A DNA stretch of 64,000 nt from Nocardiopsis alba DSM 43377 (GCF_000341225.1 NZ_ANAC01000012.1:248001-312000); one strand, 5' to 3'; counted from the first letter of the stretch, positions 26,725-35,281 are shown. Translations and numbers: made by a program. The notes: generated by a model from the sequence alone, not told the origin.

Positions 26725-27192
26725 GTGGACCAAGAGGAGATCATCGCGTTCGTGGCGGCGTCGGGGCCGGTACGGGTGGATCGGGCGAGTGAGGAGAGCG
26801 GGGCGCCCCCGGTGGCCTGGGGCGACACCTTCTTCACCTACGATCCCGGCGGTCAGGGCGGGGAGCGGGGGTTCGGGCCCTTCGCGACCATCGTGACCAA
26901 GGACTATCCGGGGTTCGACACCGCCTCGGATCTGGATCGGCCCGGGGTGTTCCGGGTCAACATGGCGGTGGGGCGGGTCGCGTTCACCGAACGGATGGGC
27001 CGCTCCCCCGCCGAGTACTCGGTCGAGGGCGGCGACGTCGACCACGCCGAGATCGACCGGTTGCTGCCGCATCCGGTCTACGCCGCCCAAGGGTGGGTGT
27101 CGGTGGTCTCGCCCGGGCCGCGTACCGCCGAGGCGACCCGTGAGCTGTTGCGGCTGGCCTTGGATCGGGCGGTCTCCCGACACCGGGGGTGA
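26725..27192 (+). CDS. DUF6194 family protein
   Basis: A 155-residue protein of the DUF6194 family, common in Streptomyces and relatives and of unknown function. Typical segments are WGDTFFTYDPGG, PFATIVTKDYPGFDTASDLDRPGVFRVN and HPVYAAQGWVSVVSPG. GTG 26725 is chosen because AAGGGG lies seven to eight bases upstream; GTG 26707 would add six residues. No catalytic motif, signal peptide or helix is visible, so it is probably cytoplasmic. Confidence 0.8.
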   Translation: MDQEEIIAFVAASGPVRVDRASEESGAPPVAWGDTFFTYDPGGQGGERGFGPFATIVTKDYPGFDTASDLDRPGVFRVNMAVGRVAFTERMGRSPAEYSVEGGDVDHAEIDRLLPHPVYAAQGWVSVVSPGPRTAEATRELLRLALDRAVSRHRG

Positions 27193-27202
27193 GGGGCGCG
27201 GA

Positions 27203-27266
27203 CCTCCCCCGCCCGGGAGGGCGCTCTCCCCCATGGGAGGGAGACGAAACCCTCCCTGTGGGGAGG
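27203..27266. repeat. Three tandem hairpins with the same stem
   Basis: CCTCCC...GGGAGG hairpins occur at 27203-27220, 27226-27239 (five-base CTCCC/GGGAG stem) and 27251-27266, starting about 24 bases apart, with loops of 4-6 bases. They lie between the DUF6194 stop and the next membrane-protein gene. They could be a multiple terminator or an RNA-processing or stability element. Confidence 0.6.
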
Positions 27267-27332
27267 CGGCGGTGCGGGTGCGAGGGCCACAGTGGGCTCC
27301 AGGATCCGTTCCGATGGTGAGGGAGCAAGGCC

Positions 27333-28463
27333 ATGACCGTTTCGAATGCCGAGAGAGCACATCCGCCGGGGGTCCTGGCGTCGGCGCCCTGGGCCGCGTT
27401 GGCCTGGTCCGCCGTCGCCCTGGGGCTGGGGATCGGGTGGGGCGCGGGCCTGTTGCCGGTGGGTGTGCCCACCGAGGACGGGTTCGGGTCGTTGTTCGTC
27501 GCGGCCGGCGCCGGGGCGGCGGTCGCGGCGTCTCTGGTGATGGGCGGGCTGGGGGTGGTGTTGTCCCTGGTCGTCCTGTCCGGTCGGGCCCGGTGGGGGC
27601 GTGCGGTGGAGTTCGCCTCCTGGGCCATGGCGGGGGTGGCGTTCCTGGTGTTCGTCGACGGGCAGCTGTTGGCCTGGCTCGGTTACACGATGATCCTTCC
27701 CGTGGTGGGTTGGACGGTGCCGGGTCTGGCCGGGGCCTGGTTGGAGGCCACCTTGCGGCCCACCCACCTGACCGTGCTGTTCTTCGCGCTGGGGGTGCTG
27801 GTGTGGGGTGTGGCGGCCCTGTATCGGCGGCGTGCGGTGGGCGGGGCGTGTCCGCGCTGTGGACGTGACGGTCATTGGACGCCGCGGGTGGAGGCGCGGG
27901 TGCGTGAGCGGGCCCGGCGCACGGGGGTGGTCGCGGTGACGGCGGGGTCGGCGGTCGCCCTGGTCTATCCGGCGCTGCGGCTGCCCTGGCTCTTCGGGAT
28001 CCCGATGGGGATGGATCCGGAGGTGTTCGAGGAGATGACCCGTACCGGTGAGCACATCGTCGTCGGTGTGGGGTTGGGGTCGGCGGCGCTGGCGGGGGTG
28101 GCGCTGATGAGCGGGCTCGTGCTGCGCTGGGGTGTGCGTCTGCCCTGGTGGACCCTGGGTCTGGCGGGGAGTCGGGTTCCGGTGTCGTTGGCGGTGGTGC
28201 CCGCCACGGTGGTGTCGCTGGCGCTGCTCGCCATGGGGCGTTCCTGGCTGGTGATGCTGGGAGAGGCCGATCCCACGCGGTGGAGCGACCCGAACACGTT
28301 CGCGCTCTTGTCCATGGGCGTGTGGGGTGTGGCCCTGGCGGTGGCGACCGTCGCCTACGCGGTGCGTCGTCGCTCCGAGTGCGGTCGTTGCGGTCGTGGC
28401 CTGGCCGAGAGCGGTACGGCCCCGGTCGGGCTCGGCGAGGAGGCGGCCGCGATGGAGCGGTGA
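27333..28463 (+). CDS. Polytopic membrane protein with two CxxC knuckles
   Basis: A 376-residue integral membrane protein with about eight or nine hydrophobic helices. A cytoplasmic loop carries CPRCGRDGHW near residue 173 and the C-terminal tail carries CGRCGRGL near residue 350, which could together bind zinc like a split ribbon. No transporter or enzyme signature is visible. ATG 27333 follows a GGGAGCAAGG element. The function is unknown. It converges on the OmpA-like lipoprotein gene across a perfect hairpin. Confidence 0.75.
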   Translation: MTVSNAERAHPPGVLASAPWAALAWSAVALGLGIGWGAGLLPVGVPTEDGFGSLFVAAGAGAAVAASLVMGGLGVVLSLVVLSGRARWGRAVEFASWAMAGVAFLVFVDGQLLAWLGYTMILPVVGWTVPGLAGAWLEATLRPTHLTVLFFALGVLVWGVAALYRRRAVGGACPRCGRDGHWTPRVEARVRERARRTGVVAVTAGSAVALVYPALRLPWLFGIPMGMDPEVFEEMTRTGEHIVVGVGLGSAALAGVALMSGLVLRWGVRLPWWTLGLAGSRVPVSLAVVPATVVSLALLAMGRSWLVMLGEADPTRWSDPNTFALLSMGVWGVALAVATVAYAVRRRSECGRCGRGLAESGTAPVGLGEEAAAMER

Positions 28464-28480
28464 GCGGCTTCCGGCGTGAA

Positions 28481-28528
28481 CACGCGCGCCCCGCCCTTCT
28501 CGTGGATCGAGGAGGCGGGGCGCGCGTG
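28481..28528. terminator. 15-bp hairpin between convergent genes
   Basis: CACGCGCGCCCCGCC (28481-28495) pairs perfectly with 28514-28528. It sits 17 bases after one stop and 20 bases from the convergent one, placed to end both transcripts. Confidence 0.7.
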
Positions 28529-28548
28529 AGGCGGGTGGTGCGTGGGGG

Positions 28549-30150
28549 TCAGCGGATCGGGACGCCGGGGATCTCTCCGAAGGCGCCCGCGTACAGGGTC
28601 ATCTCGTTCACGTCCGCGGCCGGGGCGGGGAAGACCGCCAGGGCCAGGTACTCCTCGCCCGGGCTGAGGGTGTGGATCTGGTCGGCGAAGTCCTCGTACT
28701 CGTCCTCGGCGGTGCGGATACGGATGACGTAGCGGATCAGGCCGCTGTCGGGTTCCTCCAGACGGAAACCGCCCATGGTGCCCTCGGCGTACTGGGCGGG
28801 GCTGCCGGGCAGCGCCGACTCGTCACCGTCCAGGTCCGCCTCCAGGTCGTTCAGGGTGGAGTTCTGGAAGCCCACCATCTGGAACAGGTAGGCGCCGTCG
28901 CGTACCAGCGGGTAGACGTTCAGGTCGATGTCGTCGTCGGAGACGGTGGTGTGGGGCTCCATCTCCTCGAAGTAGGCGGCCGGTCCGGCGACGTGGCGCT
29001 GGGCGGAGTCCAGGCCCTCTCCCTCGCTGTCCCGGGCGTCCAGGGGGACCTCGTAGAAGAGTTCGACGCGGCGGTTGCGGGCGCGCGCCTCCTCGTCGTC
29101 GTCCCCGCCCTCCTCGGCGAGCAGTTCGTCGCTGCCGCGTCCCTCGGTGGACAGGGAGAATCCGTCACCGAGTTCGGATTCGAGCAGCTCCAGGGCGGCC
29201 TGGGCCCGCTCTTGGGACAGGTTCTGGTTGTAGGCGTCGTCGCCGGTGCCGTCGGTGTGGCCGATGACGGTGATCTCGGTGCCCTCGGCCAGGTTCTCCC
29301 GCAGGGAGGCGGCGGCCTGGCGGATGGTCTCGGCGGCCTCGTCGGTGGGTTCGGCCTCGTCGACCTCGAACATGTTGTCCGAGTGCAGGGCGATGGTCTC
29401 CTGGTCGCCGGCGCGGGTGGTGGAGGAGACGGGGCTGTCCACGAAGCTCTCCATGGACTGCCGGTCCGCGGTCACGTCCAGGCCCGATTCGGGGACGTCG
29501 TCGGGGTAGAAGATCTCGTCGGGCAGCTCTTGGCGTTCCCACGTCTCGGGGTCGATGTAGTCGTAGACGTTGGGTTCGGGGGCCTCGGTGAACTCGTCGA
29601 CGTAGGTGACGGGGACTCCGGGGACGTATCCGAGGCCGGCGCCGGTGAAGGTGAGGGTCTCCACCTCCTCGCTGGGGGCGGGGAAGTAGCGGCGCATGGG
29701 GGTGGCCAGCCCCTCGTGGGTGGGCATGAAGGGGTCGCCCTCGACGAAGTAGGTGCCGTAGGGCTCGCCGTTGTTGTCCTCGTTCTCCAGGACCCGCAGG
29801 ACCTCGCCGGAGAGCGGGTCGACCATGCGGATGGGGGCGCTGGTGCTGGTGACGGCGCCCGGGAGCGGTTCGAGGATGTTGTGGGTGACGTCGATCATCA
29901 GGTATTCGCCGTCGGATTCCAGGGCGTTGATGACGACCTCGAAGGCGACGTCGTTGCCGTCTTCGACGAAGAGGCGTCCCTGGCGGGTGAAGGGCAGATC
30001 CTGGGCGACGGTCTCCTGGGCCTGGTCGGCGGTCTCCTCGGGGGCGGGGTCGGGGTCGCCGTTGTCGGGGAGCAGGCCGCAGGAGCTCAGACTCAGGGCC
30101 AGGGCCAGGGCCAGTGCCGCTGCGGACGTGCCGAGGGCTCGTGAGGGCAT
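28549..30150 (-). CDS. Lipoprotein with OmpA-type peptidoglycan-binding domain
   Basis: A 533-residue exported lipoprotein with an Ala/Leu-rich signal and lipobox LSSC (Cys24). Two beta-rich regions, about 50-230 and 380-533, flank a central OmpA domain (about 250-370). That domain has the expected order HSDNMFEVD, VIGHTDGTGDDAYNQNLSQERAQA and GRGSDELLAEEGGDDDEEARARNRRVELFY shape, split here by an acidic run. OmpA domains bind diaminopimelate peptidoglycan, so it probably tethers the wall to the membrane. The OmpA domain lies in mid-protein instead of at the C-terminus. No neighbour explains its role. Confidence 0.85.
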   Translation of the reverse strand: MPSRALGTSAAALALALALSLSSCGLLPDNGDPDPAPEETADQAQETVAQDLPFTRQGRLFVEDGNDVAFEVVINALESDGEYLMIDVTHNILEPLPGAVTSTSAPIRMVDPLSGEVLRVLENEDNNGEPYGTYFVEGDPFMPTHEGLATPMRRYFPAPSEEVETLTFTGAGLGYVPGVPVTYVDEFTEAPEPNVYDYIDPETWERQELPDEIFYPDDVPESGLDVTADRQSMESFVDSPVSSTTRAGDQETIALHSDNMFEVDEAEPTDEAAETIRQAAASLRENLAEGTEITVIGHTDGTGDDAYNQNLSQERAQAALELLESELGDGFSLSTEGRGSDELLAEEGGDDDEEARARNRRVELFYEVPLDARDSEGEGLDSAQRHVAGPAAYFEEMEPHTTVSDDDIDLNVYPLVRDGAYLFQMVGFQNSTLNDLEADLDGDESALPGSPAQYAEGTMGGFRLEEPDSGLIRYVIRIRTAEDEYEDFADQIHTLSPGEEYLALAVFPAPAADVNEMTLYAGAFGEIPGVPIR

Positions 30151-30413
30151 GTGCGGGGGCTTTCTCGTGTGTCCGACGCGGGCCGTCGGAGATGGTCACT
30201 CGGCTGCTCAGACGCATCGGGTCGGATTCTGGTTTCGGGTGAGGGGGGATGCTTTCGGCCCGTTCGCGCGGTCGGACCGTGGTGTTCGGGGTAGGGCGGT
30301 GCTTCGATGAGGGGCGGGTGCGGTGGTGGGGCGCTCGGACTCGTTCGGGATCGGGCGGGCGCGCCCGACGTGAGAGGGGACAAGGGTGGCGCCGTTGTGA
30401 AACGGTGAAGGTG

Positions 30414-31403
30414 ATGAGCCCTCATGTGGAGATCTTCGACCCCGTAGCGGCCTCCGAGGCCGATCTGGAGTCCTGGAGCGCGACCTTCTGTCAGGGACGC
30501 GAAGAGCTGTCGGGTGGTGCTCCCCTGCCGGAGGAGTTGGCGGCGCGGCTGCGTGCGAATCGAGCGGGGACGGCCTGGAGGTGGGCGGCGCGCGACGACG
30601 CCGAGGGGCCGGTGACGGGTGTGGCCGAACTGCGCCGTCAACACCACGATCCCGGGATCGGGTTCATGCGGCTGTTCGTGATCGACGGCGCCCGTCGCCG
30701 GGGCGCCGGCCGCGAGTTGCGCGAGGCGGTGATCGAGCGGGCCCGCTTCCTGGGGATGGAGCGGCTGCGCAGCCTCGTCTCGGCGGGTCCTCCCGGGGAG
30801 TCCTTCGCCCGGACCGGCCCCTATCCGCGGACCCTGTCGCGGTTGGAGTTGCAGGAGCAGCGTCTGGACGCGGAGACGTTGGGGCGTTGTACGAGTCTGG
30901 CGGCCACGCCCGGTCGCGGATATCGGCTCACCCATTGGGAGGGCGAGGCACCGGCGTCCCTACTGTCCTCCTTCGGAGGGGTGATGGCGCACCTGATGGA
31001 CGCTCCGGGTGTCGCTCTGGCGATGGGGTCGCGGGCCTGGGGGCCCGACCAGGTGAGGGAGTGGGAGCGTTCGATCACCGAGGACGGGTCCCGTCTGGTG
31101 GTCGGCGCCGCGTTGGAGAGCACCTCGGGTCGGGTGGTGGCGGCGACGGTGAGCACGGTGACCGGTGGTCGGGTGGCCGACCAGCACGACACCGCGGTGA
31201 TGCCCGCCCATCGTCGTAAGGGGTTGGCGAGCCGGGTCAAGGCGACCCAGGCGTTGCGTGTGCACGACCTGTTCCCGCACGTGCGGGCGTTGGCGGTGAC
31301 GATCGACCTGGAGAACACGGCGATGTTGACGGTCAACCGGTCGTTGCGCTATCGGCGGGTGGGCGAGCGTCTGTTGGTGGAGGAGAGCCTGTCCCACCTC
31401 TGA
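30414..31403 (+). CDS. GNAT acetyltransferase with two GNAT-like halves
   Basis: A 329-residue protein in which two GNAT folds appear in tandem. The first half has the acetyl-CoA region FVIDGARRRGAGRELREAV near residue 90. The second half has VMPAHRRKGLASRVKATQA near residue 263, the better match to the R/Q-x-x-G-x-G/A loop. ATG 30414 is preceded by GTGAAGG; the upstream frame is Arg/Gly-rich and unlikely to be coding. It may acetylate an aminoglycoside, peptide or small amine; the substrate is not readable. Confidence 0.75.
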   Translation: MSPHVEIFDPVAASEADLESWSATFCQGREELSGGAPLPEELAARLRANRAGTAWRWAARDDAEGPVTGVAELRRQHHDPGIGFMRLFVIDGARRRGAGRELREAVIERARFLGMERLRSLVSAGPPGESFARTGPYPRTLSRLELQEQRLDAETLGRCTSLAATPGRGYRLTHWEGEAPASLLSSFGGVMAHLMDAPGVALAMGSRAWGPDQVREWERSITEDGSRLVVGAALESTSGRVVAATVSTVTGGRVADQHDTAVMPAHRRKGLASRVKATQALRVHDLFPHVRALAVTIDLENTAMLTVNRSLRYRRVGERLLVEESLSHL

Positions 31404-31410
31404 CCGCGGG

Positions 31411-31447
31411 GCGGTGTCCCCGCCGCGGACGGCGGCGGGGACACCGC
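31411..31447. terminator. Perfect 15-bp hairpin between convergent genes
   Basis: GCGGTGTCCCCGCCG (31411-31425) pairs perfectly with 31433-31447 around a 7-base loop, eight bases after one stop and 12 before the convergent one. No T tract. A bidirectional terminator is likely. Confidence 0.75.
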
Positions 31448-31458
31448 TCGGGAGCGGG

Positions 31459-31980
31459 TCAGACGCCGAAGGCGTCGGGGTAGCGGATGGTTCCGCGCGG
31501 GGTGGGCCGGTCGGGGTCCAGGGACAGGGCCATCATGGCCTCGTCGGGTACCTCGAACGGGGCGCGTACGCCGAACCCGGAGGCGGGTGTGAACCCGAAC
31601 CGGGGGTAGTAGTCGGCGTGGCCCAGGACCAGGACCAGGTTCTCGCCCATGGCTCGGGCGGCGTCCAGTCCGGCGCGGATGGCGGCGGAACCGGCCCCGG
31701 TGCGCTGATGCTCGGGCAGGACCGAGCACGGGGCCAGGGCCAGCGCGGGCTGTTCATCGACGTGGCATCGGGTGAACAGGGCGTGTCCGACCGGGTCGCC
31801 GTCGGGGGTCAGGGCGAGGATCGAGAGTCCTTCGATCCAGGCCTCGGGGTCGGCGCGCAGGGCGTCGACGATGTCGGCCTCGGCCTCGGTGTCGAAGGCT
31901 GCGGCGGTGAGCGCGCGGATCGGACCGATGTCGGCTGTGGTCTCGGGGCGTGTGGCCCAGGTGCGTGTGGTGTTCGGCAA
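31459..31980 (-). CDS. GNAT N-acetyltransferase (YhbS-like)
   Basis: A 173-residue single GNAT domain. The acetyl-CoA loop lies in LPEHQRTGAGSAAIRAGL near residue 88, followed by VLVLGHADYYPRFGFTPASGFGV, characteristic of the YhbS-like subgroup. The start appears to be TTG 31980 with GAAGG about ten bases upstream. It converges on the tandem-GNAT gene. The substrate is unknown. Confidence 0.85.
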   Translation of the reverse strand: MPNTTRTWATRPETTADIGPIRALTAAAFDTEAEADIVDALRADPEAWIEGLSILALTPDGDPVGHALFTRCHVDEQPALALAPCSVLPEHQRTGAGSAAIRAGLDAARAMGENLVLVLGHADYYPRFGFTPASGFGVRAPFEVPDEAMMALSLDPDRPTPRGTIRYPDAFGV

Positions 31981-32255
31981 GGTGTGCGGACCTTCGTCTT
32001 CAGGGGTCCCGTGGTGTGTTCAGCCGGGGACCCGGTTTCGGGGAGCGTCGTGGGCGCCGTCGAGGGTGGCGCCGGTTCGCGCGGTCAACCGCTTCACCTT
32101 CTCCTGTGTATCGGGGGCGGGTGGCCCCGGCGGGTCAACGTCGGTGGGGCGCGGGATGTTCCCCGTGGCGGGGTTCTCCGTGGGGTGGGGAAACCATGGC
32201 GCGGGTCGGAGCGTCCCATCGTCAGGGCCTTTCCAGGGTGGGAGGGGCGGGTTCG

Positions 32256-32681
32256 ATGGATGTGGAGGTCGACGCGGTGGAGCTGTTCGAGGAAGGCGCC
32301 AAGGTCCTGACGCAGGAGATGGTCAAGGGCGGTTGGACGGTGGTGCGGGGGTGGCTCGCCCGGGTGTTCGAGGGTGATGAGGCCAAGCGGGGTCGGGCTC
32401 TGGCCGAGTTGGAGGAGTCCCGTGAGGAGCTGAGCGAGGATCCGACCCTGGTCTCGGAGGTGGAGGAGGCCTGGAAGGTGCGGCTGCGTCGTCTGCTGCG
32501 CGAGGACGCCGGGGCGGCGGAGGAGCTGCGGGCTCTGCTGGACGAGGTGGCGCCGCGTGAGAGTGGCGGGACGACGGTGATCAACACCGCTCGTGACGTG
32601 CGGGGGAACGCTATTCTGATCCAGGCCGGCAGCATCGGCAGGGTGGTGGGGCCGGAGCGGGGGTCTTCTTCCTCCACGTGA
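32256..32681 (+). CDS. Bell-like helical domain with C-terminal RHIM-like (BASS3) amyloid motif
   Basis: A 141-residue cytoplasmic protein. Residues 1-100 are helical and charged (VELFEEGAKVLTQ, WTVVRGWLARVF, ELEESREELSED, WKVRLRRLLRED), like the N-terminal domain of actinobacterial amyloid-signalling effectors. The C-terminus has GNAILIQAGSIGRVV (residues 117-131), whose IQAG core matches the RHIM-like BASS3 bacterial amyloid signalling motif. In known systems such a motif lets an effector be seeded by an NLR-type receptor with the same motif. No such receptor gene is in the window. ATG 32256 follows GGGAGGGG. The domain assignment is by resemblance and not proven. Confidence 0.65.
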   Translation: MDVEVDAVELFEEGAKVLTQEMVKGGWTVVRGWLARVFEGDEAKRGRALAELEESREELSEDPTLVSEVEEAWKVRLRRLLREDAGAAEELRALLDEVAPRESGGTTVINTARDVRGNAILIQAGSIGRVVGPERGSSSST

Positions 32682-32698
32682 ACCGAATGAGATTCGGT
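32682..32698 (+). terminator. Hairpin directly after the stop codon
   Basis: ACCGAAT-GAG-ATTCGGT starts on the base after the TGA of the amyloid-motif gene, with no T tract. It is short but less GC-dominated than the other hairpins here. It could end that gene or protect its mRNA end. Confidence 0.5.
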
Positions 32699-32739
32699 CG
32701 GGTGTGGTCAAGCTTTCTACTGGCCGGTAACATCGCCCT

Positions 32740-33549
32740 ATGAGCCTTGACCACCCCACCGAAGGCCACGAGTTCGACCGGGACACCCGCGTCGACAAGC
32801 GTGCCGACGGCGAGTTCACCGCCACCTTCACCGACGGCTGGACCACCTTCACCTCGCACCCCAACGGCGGATACGTCCTGGGGACGGCCCTGAACGCCCT
32901 GCGACAGACCCTCTCCCAGCCCGACCCGATCGCGGTCTCCGCCTTCTACCTGCGCCCGGCCGCGCCGGGGCCCGCGCTGCTGCGCACCGAGACCGTTCGC
33001 GAGGGGCGCCGCACGGCCACCGGCGCCGTCGTGGTCGAGCAGGGCGGCAAGGAGATCCTGCGCGCCACCGCCACCTACGGCGACCTGAGCGCCGAGGGGC
33101 GTGAGCTCCACCTGGAGGGCGCCCCCGAGCTCCCCTCCCCCGAGGACTGCCACGTGCCGGCCGAGTTCGCGGACAAGCCCGAGGGCGTGACCATCGCGCA
33201 CCGGATCGAGTACCGCTACCCGGAGCGTCCGGGCTGGTTGGACGGGAAGAAGGACGGCACGCCCCGGGTCGACTTCTGGATGCGCTTCGCCGACGGCCGC
33301 GACGCCGACGTGCACTCCCTGCCCGCCATGGTCGACTTCGCGGTCCCGGCGGTGCTGGAGATCGGCGAGTTCACCACCATCACGGTGGAGTTGAGCACCC
33401 ACGTCCGGGCCAGACCCGCCCCCGGCTGGCTGGCCTGCCGGGTCTTCACCAAGCACCTCTCCCATGGCCTGCACGAGGAGGACATGGAGATCTGGGACAG
33501 CGAGGGCACGCTGGTGGCCCAGGCCCGCCAGCTCGCGATGCTCCTCTGA
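32740..33549 (+). CDS. Acyl-CoA thioesterase family protein (double hot-dog)
   Basis: A 269-residue protein with two hot-dog folds, as in TesB-like/4HBT_3 thioesterases. The N-terminal half has the helix motif HPNGGYVLGTALNALRQ near residue 40 and PIAVSAFYLRPAAPGPA; the C-terminal half has SLPAMVDFAVPAVLEIGE. Such enzymes hydrolyse acyl-CoA thioesters. Codon use is strongly C-ending, unlike the TTG/GGT-rich genes before 13 kb. ATG 32740 lies 42 bases after the preceding hairpin. Confidence 0.85.
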   Translation: MSLDHPTEGHEFDRDTRVDKRADGEFTATFTDGWTTFTSHPNGGYVLGTALNALRQTLSQPDPIAVSAFYLRPAAPGPALLRTETVREGRRTATGAVVVEQGGKEILRATATYGDLSAEGRELHLEGAPELPSPEDCHVPAEFADKPEGVTIAHRIEYRYPERPGWLDGKKDGTPRVDFWMRFADGRDADVHSLPAMVDFAVPAVLEIGEFTTITVELSTHVRARPAPGWLACRVFTKHLSHGLHEEDMEIWDSEGTLVAQARQLAMLL

Positions 33550-33562
33550 GAGGGTCTCGCCC

Positions 33563-33589
33563 GGGGCCGCCCCGTCAGGGGACGGCCCC
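33563..33589. terminator. GC hairpin between convergent genes
   Basis: GGGGCCG (33563-33569) and CGGCCCC (33583-33589) enclose a second CCCC/GGGG pair. It lies between the thioesterase stop and the convergent methyltransferase stop. There is no T tract. Confidence 0.65.
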
Positions 33590-33616
33590 GCAACGTGTTC
33601 CGAGCGTGGTCGAGGG

Positions 33617-34363
33617 TCAGCGCCGCATCAGGGCGAAGACCCCCCACCCCAGGTATTCGCGCGTGTAACGCGTATAGCGCGCGGGTTCGGTGGTCAACTC
33701 CTCCCGCACCTGGGCGGCCATCTCGTCTTCGGGATTCTCGTCGAGCCAGCGGCGCATGGTGAGCCATTGGGCGGCGCTGTAGCGGTCCCAGCTGTCCTGG
33801 TCGGCCAGGGTCATCTCCACGACGTCGTAGCCGAGGTCGCCGAACGATTCGATCAGTCCTGGCAGCGACAGGAAGTCGTCCGGGCCGGTGGCGTGGCAGG
33901 CCTTGGCGGTCTCCTCGTCCGGCGGGGTCAGCCGCCAGTAGGGTTCACCGATCAGCATCAGGCCTCCGGGGCGCAGACTGCGTTGGAGCAGCTCGACCGT
34001 GCCGGCCACACCGCCGCCGATCCAGGTGGCGCCGACGCAGGCGGCCAGGTCGACCGGGGTGTCGGAGACGTGGCCGGCGGCGTCGCCGTGGACGAACTCC
34101 ACCCGGTCGGCGACGTCGAGTTCGACGGCTCGGGCCCGCGCCTGTTCGGTGAACAGGGTGCTGATGTCCACCCCGGTACCGGTGAAGCCCAGGTCGCGGG
34201 CCCAGGTGCACAGCATCTCTCCCGAGCCGCCGGCCAGATCGAGCACCCGTGTTCCGGCGGGTAGGCGGAGCGAACGGCCCAGGGCGGCGAGCTTGTCCGG
34301 GGTGAACGGGTTGTGGATGCGGTGTTCGCTTTCGCGGATGGTGAAGATGCGGGGAAGGTCCAT
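33617..34363 (-). CDS. SAM-dependent methyltransferase
   Basis: A 248-residue class I methyltransferase. Motif I is VLDLAGGSGEML near residue 42, the acidic end of beta-2 is in GVDIST, and motif II is in VEFVHGDAAG. Post-motif PGGLMLIGEPYW near 132 is typical of ubiE/small-molecule methyltransferases. The start ATG 34363 has a GGAGG element upstream. It is followed closely upstream by the broken phosphoesterase on the same strand. The substrate is unknown. Confidence 0.85.
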   Translation of the reverse strand: MDLPRIFTIRESEHRIHNPFTPDKLAALGRSLRLPAGTRVLDLAGGSGEMLCTWARDLGFTGTGVDISTLFTEQARARAVELDVADRVEFVHGDAAGHVSDTPVDLAACVGATWIGGGVAGTVELLQRSLRPGGLMLIGEPYWRLTPPDEETAKACHATGPDDFLSLPGLIESFGDLGYDVVEMTLADQDSWDRYSAAQWLTMRRWLDENPEDEMAAQVREELTTEPARYTRYTREYLGWGVFALMRR

Positions 34364-34430
34364 GGTGGCCTCCTTGTCGTCGGTTCCGGCGGGCGCGGGG
34401 CCGGTCGGTGGTCGGTCGTGGGCGTTCAGG

Positions 34431-35176
34431 TCAGGGCACGGAGCGAAAGTGCGTGGTCAGGGAGGCGTCCTCGGCCAGGACGTGGAAGGCGATCCCGGGC
34501 GGCCGAGTGCGCACGGCGCGCGCCTCCTCGGTCTCCCAGGGCATGCTCAGCGTGGAGGTGACGCCGGGGGCGACCAGGACGGGGCGGCCGGCCAGGGTGG
34601 CGGCGGCCCCGGTGTGGGCGTGCCCGGCCAGGACGCCGACGACACGCGGATACTCCTCCAGCAGGGCGACCAGGTCCTCGACATTGTCGAGCGCCAGCCT
34701 GTCGGGGAGCGGGTGGTGCAGGCGCACCGGGGGGTGGTGCATGGCCAGGAGGACCGGGATGTCCTCGGGGAGTTCGTCGAGGGTGCGGCGCACGCGCTCC
34801 AGGGTCTCGGTCCCCAGGTGTCCGTCGTCGCGCCCGGGGATGGAGGTGTCACAGGCCAGGACGGTGAAGCCGGTACCGCGGTGTTCGGTGTCGACCGGGC
34901 CGTCGGAGGGGGCCTGTCCCAGGAGGCCGGAGCGCAGGGCCGCCCGGTCGTCGTGGTTGCCGGGGCAGACCAGGACGGGGAAGGGCAGGTCGAGCAGGGC
35001 GGCGGCCTGCTCGTACTCCTCGGGGCGCCATGGTCGGCGATGTCGCCGCTGACCACGAGCAGATCCGGGCTCCGGTGCAGGGACCGCAGGTGGTCGACGG
35101 TGCGGGTGGCGCGTCGGGTGGTCTCCTCGGTTCCGTCCAGGTGCAGGTCGCTGATGTGGGCGATCAGAGCGCTCAA
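34431..35176 (-). pseudogene. Metallophosphoesterase with a 1-base frameshift
   Basis: A calcineurin-like phosphoesterase, about 248 residues if repaired, is split over two frames. The first frame (from 35176) has HISDLHLDG and VVSGDIADHG. After codon 51 the matching protein continues in another frame with EEYEQAAALL, CPGNHDDR, MHHPP and GHAHTG, ending at 34431. All metal-binding motifs are present across the two frames. The break is at a run of four G on the + strand (35022-35025); one extra base there restores a continuous CpdA-like enzyme. This is either a real inactivating deletion or an error in a homopolymer. Confidence 0.85.
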
Positions 35177-35281
35177 GGGTTCGCTTTCTCCCGGGGGTGG
35201 GGTCGTGGCGGGAGGGCCCGGTCGACCCGGCGGGGCCGGATCGACCGGGGGTCGGAGGCGTTCGTGGCGCCGAAAGGGGGC

